Assembly (NCBI GenBank): GCA_030745815.1
Contig: JASLNX010000078.1
Location: forward strand, 1-12,243
Reading direction: 5' to 3'
DNA: 12,243 nucleotides
From: an archaeon
Lineage (GTDB): Archaea; Iainarchaeota; Iainarchaeia; Iainarchaeales; GCA-2688035
In this document: in pieces, positions 6,558-12,243 of the stretch
Position numbering within the stretch: the first letter of the stretch is position 1
Layout of the letters: every line of letters begins with the position of its first letter
Notes under the pieces: generated by a model
What the model saw: the letters and a program-made list of their open reading frames with translations, nothing else
Told to the model about the DNA's origin: nothing
Databases searched by the model: none
Translations under genes and position numbers: made by a program

Positions 6558-6851
6558 ATTTTTCACAAAATTCACAAAGCGGCAGGCGAGAAAGAAGTGC
6601 TAGCAGCTGCTGATAAAGAACTAATTGGAAAAACATTAAATGGAAATGGAATTGAATTTGAAGTAAGCGAAAAGTTCTATAAGGGAGAAGAGATTACTGC
6701 TAAAGAACTTGGAAAAATGCTTCACGAATTTGGAAACATTAATCTTGTTGGAAAAAAGGTTATTGCAGTAGCATTGGACGAAAAGCTTGCAGGAGAGTCC
6801 CAAATTCTTGAAATAGATGGAGTAAAACACCTTCAGATTATTACATTATGA
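6558..6851 (+). CDS. DUF424 family protein, probable ATT start
   Basis: A 97-residue archaeal DUF424 (COG2412-type) protein if read from ATT at 6558. The N-terminal stretch FHKIHKAAGEKEVLAAAD, then ELIGKT, the central VSEKFYKGE and the C-terminal INLVGKKVIAVAL are what I recall of the family. No ATG or TTG precedes this N-terminus: a stop lies at 6552, and the first conventional start is GTG at 6597, which would delete the first 13 conserved residues. A strong Shine-Dalgarno stands 6 nt before ATT. The function is unknown. Placement between aIF2-beta and aIF1A suggests a role in translation (inference). If the ATT is rejected, the CDS is 6597-6851 (84 aa). Confidence 0.82.
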   Translation: MFHKIHKAAGEKEVLAAADKELIGKTLNGNGIEFEVSEKFYKGEEITAKELGKMLHEFGNINLVGKKVIAVALDEKLAGESQILEIDGVKHLQIITL

Positions 6852-6861
6852 GATGATTTAA

Positions 6862-7206
6862 ATGGCATTCAAAAGAAAGAGATTTGGAAAGAGAAAAAAG
6901 AAGACAACTGACGGCGACGAAGTTGTAAGGGTAAAACTTCCGCACAAGGACGAGGGAGAAATGTTTGGAGTTGTAATACAATTGCACGGCTCTAACCAAA
7001 TAAAAATAGCCTGCGAGGACGGCGAGGAAAGAATGTGCAGAATCCCAGGCAAAATGCGAAAAAAGGTTTGGATGAGATTAAACGATGTAGTAATAATTAA
7101 GCTGTGGGACTTTCAGCCAAGTAAAGCTGATGTTGTATGGCGCTTTTTTGGAAACCAAGTTGAGTGGCTTAAAAGAAACGATTATTTGAAAGAATTGCCA
7201 GTCTAA
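6862..7206 (+). CDS. Translation initiation factor aIF1A
   Basis: A 114-residue OB-fold protein, homologue of bacterial IF1 and eukaryotic eIF1A, which binds the A site of the small subunit during initiation. The basic N-terminal tail KRKRFGKRKKK is followed by the OB core from about residue 22. GEMFGVVIQLHGSNQIKI, CRIPGKMRKKVWM and VVIIKLWDFQ are the standard landmarks of archaeal aIF1A. It starts 10 nt after the DUF424 stop, with GATGAT as a modest Shine-Dalgarno, and is probably cotranscribed from the aIF2-beta promoter. A T5 run follows the stop. Confidence 0.96.
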   Translation: MAFKRKRFGKRKKKTTDGDEVVRVKLPHKDEGEMFGVVIQLHGSNQIKIACEDGEERMCRIPGKMRKKVWMRLNDVVIIKLWDFQPSKADVVWRFFGNQVEWLKRNDYLKELPV

Positions 7207-7226
7207 TTTTTGCTTAACGCAAATTC

Positions 7227-7232
7227 TATATA
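7227..7232 (+). promoter_or_regulatory. TATA element for the methyltransferase-like gene
   Basis: TATATA within TTCTATATACTA is centred about 26 nt before ATG 7255, the spacing of a leaderless archaeal promoter. This supports 7255 as the true gene start and disfavours an independent gene beginning at ATG 7450. Confidence 0.5.
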
Positions 7233-7254
7233 CTACTTTAGTCCCTATTATATT

Positions 7255-7938
7255 ATGGGGAAGCCAAAAAGAAAAAGAGGTATTAGAAAGAAACCCAAGA
7301 AACATAATCCAATTGCTCTTCTAGCAATCGGGGAGGGCCCTGGAAAATGAAAAGTTTACAGGGCTGCAAAAAGGCTTGCGGATAAAAATTCGCAAAAAAG
7401 AGTTGTAATTATTGACTTAAAGAAGCCAGAATATAAGCCACCGGCAACAATGCAATATATACAACGGGATGCTGCAAAGTTTTTGTCTGGCGTTGCCCCC
7501 TCAACAATTGAGAAAATCTATGACAAATACTGCCTTAATTTTATTACTTTGGGAAAGGTGGCAAATCATGAAGCACTTGACAAGGCAAAAAAGGCACAGG
7601 CAGTGGTAAGGATTGCGAAACTCGGGGCAGATATTAAATCCGACAATAAGCGTGCTCTCAATAATCTGGTTGTTGATACTGATGTAAATATGAGACGCTA
7701 TGTACGGTCTGCTTTAAGGGCGCTTGTTCCTGGCGGGAAATTTGTGATTTTGACAGGGCTGACAGGATATAAGAATCGAGTTTTGGAGTCGCTTGTGGCA
7801 GCTGGCTTTGAAGTAAGAAAAGTACACAAGCTTTCTCCTGCAGCAATTAAGAGAAGCGGTTCAAGCCAGGCATTGTCTGACCATAAACGCGGAAATCCTG
7901 TTTATAGGATCCATGCATTTAAGCCTGAAAAAGCCTGA
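7255..7938 (+). CDS. SAM methyltransferase-like gene interrupted by in-frame TGA
   Basis: Read through one TGA (codon 32), a single frame runs from ATG 7255 to TGA 7936-7938, 227 positions. The N-terminus is very basic (GKPKRKRGIRKKPKKH). Next comes ALLAIGEGPGK-stop-KVYRAAKRLA, a Rossmann motif I, then VVIIDLKKP, a likely second-strand acidic motif. Later, ALVPGGKFVIL and the AGFEVRKV region resemble the distal strands of class I SAM-dependent methyltransferases. Substrate unknown. All three reading-frame segments share the same style and there is no frameshift, so this is one gene. The stop falls where GPGKG-type loops have glycine (GGA to TGA is one change). It may be a recent pseudogene, a sequence error or a recoded gene. 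The fragment from ATG 7450 (162 aa) would lack motif I and has no Shine-Dalgarno. Confidence 0.72.
7348..7350 (+). other. In-frame TGA in the SAM-binding motif
   Basis: Codon 32 of the methyltransferase-like gene. The upstream 31 codons and the 33 codons between it and the next ATG are open and protein-like. TGA also ends at least three genes here (DUF424, the 59-aa gene and this gene), so it is not simply reassigned in this organism. Confidence 0.85.
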
Positions 7939-7975
7939 TTTTCTAATTCTTAGCCTTTTACCTAATCAAAAAAAG

Positions 7976-8006
7976 CAGTATTTAAACATAAAAGAAAACA
8001 ATACTG
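7976..8006 (+). promoter_or_regulatory. Promoter of the beta-propeller gene framed by an inverted repeat
   Basis: CAGTATT (7976-7982) and AATACTG (8000-8006) form perfect 7-bp arms around a 17-bp spacer. The TATA-like TTTAAAC overlaps the left arm at 7981-7987. GGTGAT at 8009-8014 is the Shine-Dalgarno, 5 nt before ATG. A regulator binding both arms would cover the TATA box and start site, so this is a candidate operator. Confidence 0.4.
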
Positions 8007-8019
8007 TTGGTGATATTTT

Positions 8020-9978
8020 ATGAAAACTAAATTTAATATTTTTTCTGTTGCAGTAGTACTTGCCATTTTGGCCATAGTTCTACTTGTTGGTTTTCCAGCT
8101 CCAGAAACTGGACCAGGCAGCGAACTAGATTTTAAGGAAATCCCGCGCTTTGAAAGCTACGGTGCAATGCTTGAAGCATTCAAAGAAGCGCAAGCACAAG
8201 GCAGATCATACGGAGTAATGGAAGCTTTAAGCGGCGGTATGCCAATGGCAGCCACTTCAATGAAGAATACGGAAGACGCAGGATCCAGCGACGGTTCTTC
8301 AGACTTTTCAACTACAAATGTTCAAGTTGAAGGGGTTGACGAGGCAGATATTGTAAAAACTGACGGAAAGTATATTTACAACTTTTCAAAAGGCAAGCTT
8401 GTAATAACTGACGCTTATCCAATCCAGGGCTCCAGAATTGTTTCAAGCACAGAACTTAACGGCGCTTATCCGCTGGAAATGTTTGTTTCAGAAGACAAAC
8501 TTTTGATTTTTGGAAACATACAATGGGTTTACGCTGAAGAGAACGGTGGAAACGGAGAACCAATGCCCTCATCAATGATTGCCAGGGATGGGTACTACCC
8601 ATACTATGGCGGTACAACGGTTGCGCAGTTGTATGATATTTCAGACAGAAGTACTCCAAAGCTTGAGAAGACACTGGAGTTTCAAGGAGAATACAGCACT
8701 TCAAGGCTTATTGGAAAGAACGCGTATTTTGTGGTAGTAAACCACAGATATTATATGGAAAATAATGAAGACGATATCATTCCAATGATGGCAGATGACG
8801 GCGTCGTAGACAAAATAGCAGAGGCAACAGACATTGGATTTATTTCACCAATGCCAGCAGAAGGTTTTGTTACACTTGCTTCAATAAACCTTGATTCACA
8901 GGAAGTTCAAAAGGAAACAATTGTTGGAAGCGTTAGAAACGTTTTTGCTTCCAAAAACCATATTTACTTAGCTGGAACTGTGTGGACTTTTCCAGACATT
9001 CCAATAGTTGAAGACGCTGTAAGGCCAATTGTTGGAGACTTCGAAACAACTGTTGTAAACAAATTTGGTTTAAGAGACGGTGAAGTTGGCTTTGTTGGAC
9101 AGGGTTCTGTTCCAGGGCACGTGTTGAACCAGTTTTCAATGGACGAGTTTGAAGGTAAGTTTAGGGTTGCAACAACCTCTGGTCAGCTTTCAAGAATGGG
9201 CAATGGAACTTCAAACAATATATATGTATTAGATGAAGAAATGACTACCATTGGAAAGCTTGAGAATTTGGCCCCAGGGGAAAGTATTTACTCAGCCCGT
9301 TTCATGGGGAAGAAGGCGTACTTGGTTACATTCAAGAAAGTTGACCCCTTGTTTGTGATTGATATGTCGGTACCAACCAACCCAACTGTTCTAGGGAAGC
9401 TAAAGATTCCTGGTTACAGTGATTACCTGCACCCAATTGACGAAACCCACCTTATTGGACTGGGAAAGGATACAATTGAAGCAGCTAAGGGAAACTTTGC
9501 ATGGTATCAGGGAATAAAGATGGCAATCTTTGATGTAAGCGATGTATCCAACCCAATTGAAATGCATAAGATCATACTTGGAGACCGCGGAACTGACAGC
9601 TATGCATTACGTGATCACAAAGCATTTCTCTACAACAAGGAAAAAGAGTTATTGGTCCTACCTATAACCCTGTCAGAAATTCCTGAAGAGTTGAAGAAAG
9701 CCGCACAGGACAAGCAGTTCCGCCCAAGCTACGGTGAACCTGTTTTCCAGGGAGCAATGGTCTTTAAAGTAACCCTTGGAGCAGGATTTCAGGAAAGAGG
9801 TAGAATAACTCATGTCACACCAGAGGACGAACTCAAAAGAGGCAGCTATTACGGCGGAGATTACAGTGTTAAGAGATCCCTCTACATTGGAAACGTTCTC
9901 TACACACTCTCTGAGAATATGTTGAAAGCCAACGCTTTGGACAGCCTTGAAGAGTTAAAGGAGTTTACTTTCGAGTAA
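8020..9978 (+). CDS. Membrane-anchored beta-propeller domain protein
   Basis: A 652-residue protein with an N-terminal hydrophobic segment at about 7-25, acting as signal anchor or uncleaved signal peptide, so most of the chain should lie outside the cell. Residues 30-95 form a low-complexity linker. From residue 98 the segment TTNVQVEGVDEADIVKTDGK is the hallmark start of the Beta_propel family (PF09826, as I recall). Repeated blade-like strands with YDIS, VDPLFVIDM and IFDVSDVSNP follow at intervals. No catalytic residues are evident and there is no second membrane segment. The family has no well-established function, and surface binding or scaffolding is a guess. The ATG is supported by GGTGAT. 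It has its own promoter and a T-rich terminator, and separates aIF1A from rio1. Confidence 0.88.
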   Translation: MKTKFNIFSVAVVLAILAIVLLVGFPAPETGPGSELDFKEIPRFESYGAMLEAFKEAQAQGRSYGVMEALSGGMPMAATSMKNTEDAGSSDGSSDFSTTNVQVEGVDEADIVKTDGKYIYNFSKGKLVITDAYPIQGSRIVSSTELNGAYPLEMFVSEDKLLIFGNIQWVYAEENGGNGEPMPSSMIARDGYYPYYGGTTVAQLYDISDRSTPKLEKTLEFQGEYSTSRLIGKNAYFVVVNHRYYMENNEDDIIPMMADDGVVDKIAEATDIGFISPMPAEGFVTLASINLDSQEVQKETIVGSVRNVFASKNHIYLAGTVWTFPDIPIVEDAVRPIVGDFETTVVNKFGLRDGEVGFVGQGSVPGHVLNQFSMDEFEGKFRVATTSGQLSRMGNGTSNNIYVLDEEMTTIGKLENLAPGESIYSARFMGKKAYLVTFKKVDPLFVIDMSVPTNPTVLGKLKIPGYSDYLHPIDETHLIGLGKDTIEAAKGNFAWYQGIKMAIFDVSDVSNPIEMHKIILGDRGTDSYALRDHKAFLYNKEKELLVLPITLSEIPEELKKAAQDKQFRPSYGEPVFQGAMVFKVTLGAGFQERGRITHVTPEDELKRGSYYGGDYSVKRSLYIGNVLYTLSENMLKANALDSLEELKEFTFE

Positions 9979-9986
9979 ACTTCCTC

Positions 9987-10000
9987 TTTTTTTATTTTTT
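9987..10000 (+). terminator. T-rich terminator after the beta-propeller gene
   Basis: Two T runs, T7 and T6 separated by a single A, lie 8 nt after the stop codon. Archaeal RNA polymerase typically terminates at such oligo-T stretches on the non-template strand. Confidence 0.6.
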
Positions 10001-10006
10001 ACCCCA

Positions 10007-10043
10007 AGTAAAGCAGCCAATTAATAATTTAAACTGCTTTACT
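10007..10043 (+). promoter_or_regulatory. rio1 promoter inside a 10-bp inverted repeat
   Basis: AGTAAAGCAG (10007-10016) and CTGCTTTACT (10034-10043) are perfect 10-bp arms separated by 17 bp. The spacer ends in TTTAAA (10028-10033), a TATA element centred about 27 nt before the rio1 ATG, with no Shine-Dalgarno, so rio1 is probably leaderless. The arms flank the TATA box, as an operator would. In RNA from the upstream gene the same sequence would be a hairpin followed by a T5 run, a possible back-up terminator. Confidence 0.5.
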
Positions 10044-10056
10044 AATTCTTTTTATT

Positions 10057-10824
10057 ATGACAGACGATTCAAAAGAAGAATTTGACTTTCGCAAGTTCTT
10101 TCCAGACGAAGACGTGAGGAAAATCTTTGCAAAGGTCTTTGACAGATCAGCAATAAGTGCAGTTCACTCTCTTGCATCCAAAGGATACTTTGATGTTTTG
10201 GAATATGTTATTAGTACAGGAAAAGAAGCCCATGTTTTTAGAGCGGTTGACGCAGCAGGCCATTTTCGTGCAGTTAAAATTTACAAAATTGAAACAACTG
10301 ACTTTAAGCACATGTCAAAATATTTGCATGGCGATGTGAGGTTTCAGGGAATAAAAAACAACAGGCGGGATTTGATTTATGCCTGGACAAGAAAGGAGTT
10401 CAAGAATCTGCTTTTGCTAAACAAGGCAGGAGTAAGAGCGCCGCTTCCAATAGCATTCAAGAACAATGTGCTTGTAATGGAGTTTGTTGGGGAAAATGGA
10501 CAAGCAAGCCCTGTTTTAAAGGAAAAGCCAGCAAAGGACATTGAAAAAGTGCATGCTGCGCTTGTTGATTTTATGGCAAGGATGCTTTTTAAGGTAGAAT
10601 TAGTTCACGGGGACCTCTCGGAGTACAACCTGCTAAACAAAGGGGAAGAAATTGTGCTAATTGACTGCGGGCAAGCAGTACTAAACTCTCACCCCCTAGC
10701 AAAAACCTTTTTTGAGAGAGATATAGCAAATATAAGCAAATATTTAAACAATAACGGATTTAAAATAACGAAAGAGGCCTTAACTGAAGAAATAAGGTCA
10801 AAAAAGAGTTTATTCAAAAAATAA
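10057..10824 (+). CDS. rio1: RIO-type serine/threonine kinase Rio1
   Basis: A 255-residue RIO kinase/ATPase that acts in late maturation of the small ribosomal subunit. The nucleotide loop is STGKEAHV (53-60), the ATP-contacting lysine is K74 in AVKIYK, and the RIO1-type flexible loop covers about 78-105 (KIETTDFKHMSKYL). The catalytic loop is HGDLSEYN (184-191, D186 and N191) and the metal-binding motif is IDCGQ (202-206, D203). The STGKEA form and the HGDLSEYN loop indicate Rio1 rather than Rio2, which also has an extra winged helix missing here. The neighbouring Dim2-like gene is a functional partner in pre-40S/30S assembly. A T7 run follows the stop. Confidence 0.95.
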   Translation: MTDDSKEEFDFRKFFPDEDVRKIFAKVFDRSAISAVHSLASKGYFDVLEYVISTGKEAHVFRAVDAAGHFRAVKIYKIETTDFKHMSKYLHGDVRFQGIKNNRRDLIYAWTRKEFKNLLLLNKAGVRAPLPIAFKNNVLVMEFVGENGQASPVLKEKPAKDIEKVHAALVDFMARMLFKVELVHGDLSEYNLLNKGEEIVLIDCGQAVLNSHPLAKTFFERDIANISKYLNNNGFKITKEALTEEIRSKKSLFKK

Positions 10825-10839
10825 GGCGATTTAAGGCTA

Positions 10840-10846
10840 TTTTTTT
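10840..10846 (+). terminator. T7 terminator after rio1
   Basis: Seven Ts begin 16 nt after the rio1 stop and lie just upstream of the TATA box of the KH-domain gene. This suggests that rio1 and the next gene form separate transcripts. Confidence 0.45.
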
Positions 10847-10853
10847 CGAAAGC

Positions 10854-10887
10854 TTTATATTTATTATACTATTATAATACTATAATA
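10854..10887 (+). promoter_or_regulatory. Promoter of the KH-domain gene with 11-bp tandem repeat
   Basis: TTTATAT (10854-10860), preceded by AAAGC, is a strong TATA-like element. Directly after it ATACTATTATA (10866-10876) is followed by ATACTATAATA (10877-10887), an 11-bp tandem repeat with 10 of 11 positions identical. The expected transcription start falls within the second unit, leaving a leader of about 35 nt that carries GTGGTG before the ATG. Confidence 0.5.
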
Positions 10888-10917
10888 TAGGCAGAAAGTG
10901 CCCTTCTTGTGGTGTTT

Positions 10918-11448
10918 ATGGAAGAATCAATCAAAATCCCTAAAGAGCGAATTGCCGCATTAATTGGAGCAAGCGGAGCCACAAGAAAAAAAATTGAAAG
11001 CATTACCAGCACAAAATTGGATATTGACAGCAAAACAGGCGAAATTGGTGTTGAAGGCGGAAAAGAAGGATTAGATTTTTATAATGCGCTTAACATTATC
11101 AAAGCAATTGGCCGGGGTTTTGCCCCAGAAAAGGCCTTTTTGCTTTCAAACGAGGACTATTATCTTGACATAATTGATATTAGCGAAGTTGTTGGGAAGA
11201 GTCCAAAAGAAATTGAAGTAAAAAAGGGAAGAGTTATTGGAAAAGGCGGAAAGGCCAGGGAAGGAATTGAAAAATCAACAAACTGCTTTGTTTCAGTTTA
11301 CGGAAAAACTGTTGCAATAATTGGCAGTGCACAAAATGTGGAGAATGCAAGAAAAGCAATTGAAATGCTACTTGAAGGAGCCAAGCACGGTTCGGCAACA
11401 GGATTTTTGAAAAGAAAAGAACTTGAAAGGAAAAAATTTGAATTATAG
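10918..11448 (+). CDS. Dim2/Pno1-like KH-domain ribosome assembly protein
   Basis: A 176-residue protein with two KH domains. KH1 carries the GxxG loop GASG at 17-20 within LIGASGATRKKIE, and KH2 carries GKGG at 108-111 within RVIGKGGKAREGIE. The region around 55-85 (NIIKAIGRGFAPEKAFLL) is characteristic of the Krr1/Pno1 group. Archaeal Dim2 binds the 3' end of 16S rRNA precursor and works with Rio1, whose gene is just upstream. The C-terminus is basic (KRKELERKK). ATG at 10918 is preceded by GTGGTG; a GTG at 10909 is possible but would place the Shine-Dalgarno inside the gene. The stop TAG overlaps the Shine-Dalgarno of top6B. Confidence 0.93.
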   Translation: MEESIKIPKERIAALIGASGATRKKIESITSTKLDIDSKTGEIGVEGGKEGLDFYNALNIIKAIGRGFAPEKAFLLSNEDYYLDIIDISEVVGKSPKEIEVKKGRVIGKGGKAREGIEKSTNCFVSVYGKTVAIIGSAQNVENARKAIEMLLEGAKHGSATGFLKRKELERKKFEL

Positions 11449-11452
11449 GTGA
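11447..11452 (+). promoter_or_regulatory. Shine-Dalgarno that sets the top6B start
   Basis: AGGTGA overlaps the TAG of the KH gene and is followed 5 nt later by GTG at 11458. This favours 11458 over the in-frame GTG at 11449, which lies within the Shine-Dalgarno itself. Confidence 0.55.
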
Positions 11453-11457
11453 ACAAG

Positions 11458-12243
11458 GTGGCTGACGGAAAACTTGAAGACAAACTTGCGGGAAAAATTG
11501 TTGACGCAGAAGAACTGTCCCAAGAGTTTAAAGAGCACTCTGTTGCAGAGTTCTTCAAAAAGAACAAGCAAATGCTTGGCCTTTACGGAAAAGTAAGAAC
11601 CCTTACAACAATTGTTCACGAGTACGTTACAAATTCTTTGGACGCCTGCGAGGAAGCAAACATTCTCCCAGACATTGATGTAAAACTTGACGAAATTGGA
11701 TCAGAGTATTACGAAGTAACAGTTAAAGACAACGGACCAGGGCTAACCGAGGAAACCGTTGGAAAGGCCCTTGGAAAACTTCTTGCCGGAACAAAGTTTC
11801 ACAGAATGATGCAAAGCAGAGGCCAGCAGGGAATTGGAAGCGCAGGATGTACAATGCTTAGCCAGATGACCACCGGAAAACCTGTAAAAGTAATTACAGG
11901 AACTGGAAACAAGAACGCAATTTCACTTGAATTAACAATTGACCCAAAAAGAAACGAACCAAAGATTGGGAACCAAACGGCTTTGCCAAAGGATTTTCGC
12001 GGACTTGCAGTGCAGGCAAAGTTCAAGGGAATATTATACAGGGACAGCGAGCAAGGGCCCTTAGAGTATTTGAGAAGAACAGCTATTGCAAACCCTCATG
12101 CACAAATTAGTTTTAGAGACCCGTCAGGGCAAAAAATCAAGTTCAAGAGAACTGTAAACAAGGTTCCTGAAAGGGCAAAGGTTGTAAAGCCGCACCCAAA
12201 AGGAGTTTCAGTTGATGAAATTGTAACGCTTGCAAAGTACACC
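11458..12243 (+). CDS. top6B: DNA topoisomerase VI subunit B (partial, runs off right edge)
   Basis: The frame stays open to the last base, giving the first 262 residues of the ATPase subunit of type IIB topoisomerase, which drives DNA strand passage together with the cleaving A subunit. The GHKL ATPase signatures are present. E55 and N59 lie in HEYVTNSLDACEEA, DNGPG is at 91-95, and RGQQGIG at 121-127 is the ATP-lid motif. The transducer domain begins near the end of the window. The full protein is usually a little over 500 residues, so about half is shown. The start is GTG with a good Shine-Dalgarno, 9 nt after the KH gene's stop, so the two are cotranscribed and translationally coupled. 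The A subunit gene is expected downstream. Confidence 0.96.
   Translation, partial: MADGKLEDKLAGKIVDAEELSQEFKEHSVAEFFKKNKQMLGLYGKVRTLTTIVHEYVTNSLDACEEANILPDIDVKLDEIGSEYYEVTVKDNGPGLTEETVGKALGKLLAGTKFHRMMQSRGQQGIGSAGCTMLSQMTTGKPVKVITGTGNKNAISLELTIDPKRNEPKIGNQTALPKDFRGLAVQAKFKGILYRDSEQGPLEYLRRTAIANPHAQISFRDPSGQKIKFKRTVNKVPERAKVVKPHPKGVSVDEIVTLAKYT

Noticed and set aside
7450..7938. An independent 162-residue gene starting at ATG 7450.
   Set aside because: No Shine-Dalgarno or TATA box at a suitable distance, the frame continues upstream without a break to 7351, and the product would lack the SAM-binding motif.
7348..7990. Selenocysteine insertion at the in-frame TGA.
   Set aside because: I see no GC-rich SECIS-like hairpin after the gene, and the position suits glycine rather than a redox residue. 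Not fully excluded without a search for selB and selC.
10909..10917. GTG at 10909 as the start of the KH gene.
   Set aside because: It would use the GTGGTG Shine-Dalgarno as coding sequence; ATG 10918 fits the family N-terminus.
1..12243. CRISPR array, transposase, integrase or toxin-antitoxin pair.
   Set aside because: No regularly spaced repeats, no recombinase or nuclease motifs and no paired small genes were seen on either strand.

Overview
The window is a gene-dense, AT-rich stretch of an archaeal chromosome. The archaeal assignment rests on MCM helicase, aIF2-beta, DUF424, aIF1A, Rio1 kinase, a Dim2/Pno1-type KH protein, the topoisomerase VI B subunit and a presenilin-like protease. 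TATA elements sit about 25-27 nt upstream of several start codons, and GGTG-type Shine-Dalgarno sites are present. The compact layout and a bacterial-looking methionyl-tRNA synthetase fit a DPANN-type archaeon (for example a Diapherotrites relative), but the lineage cannot be fixed from this window. No tRNA, rRNA, CRISPR array or insertion sequence was found.

Layout. (1) 11-1918: a HIT-family hydrolase (+) and methionyl-tRNA synthetase (-) converge with no base between their stop codons. (2) 1919-2246: a 328-bp gap holding the metG and mcm promoters, a fold-back element and two AGTGGAAA repeats resembling the core of archaeal origin boxes. (3) 2247-5295: mcm, then a presenilin/signal-peptide-peptidase homologue with its own promoter. 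(4) 5298-6052 (-): a 59-residue very basic protein of unknown function and a VTT/DedA-like membrane protein. (5) 6053-7206: a divergent promoter driving aIF2-beta, DUF424 and aIF1A. (6) 7255-7938: a methyltransferase-like gene broken by one in-frame TGA inside its SAM-binding motif. (7) 8020-9978: a membrane-anchored beta-propeller protein. (8) 10057-12243: rio1, a dim2/pno1-like KH gene and the first half of top6B, which runs off the right edge.

The genes form an information-processing neighbourhood. aIF2-beta and aIF1A act in translation initiation, Rio1 and Dim2 act together in maturation of the small ribosomal subunit, and MCM and Topo VI serve replication and DNA topology. The methyltransferase-like and beta-propeller genes look like insertions between aIF1A and rio1, which I recall as close neighbours in many archaea.

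Points most worth checking: the in-frame TGA at 7348-7350, probably replacing a glycine of a GPGKG loop; an apparent ATT start codon for DUF424 at 6558; the possible origin-like region upstream of mcm; the unannotatable-by-length 59-residue basic protein; and inverted repeats framing three promoters.
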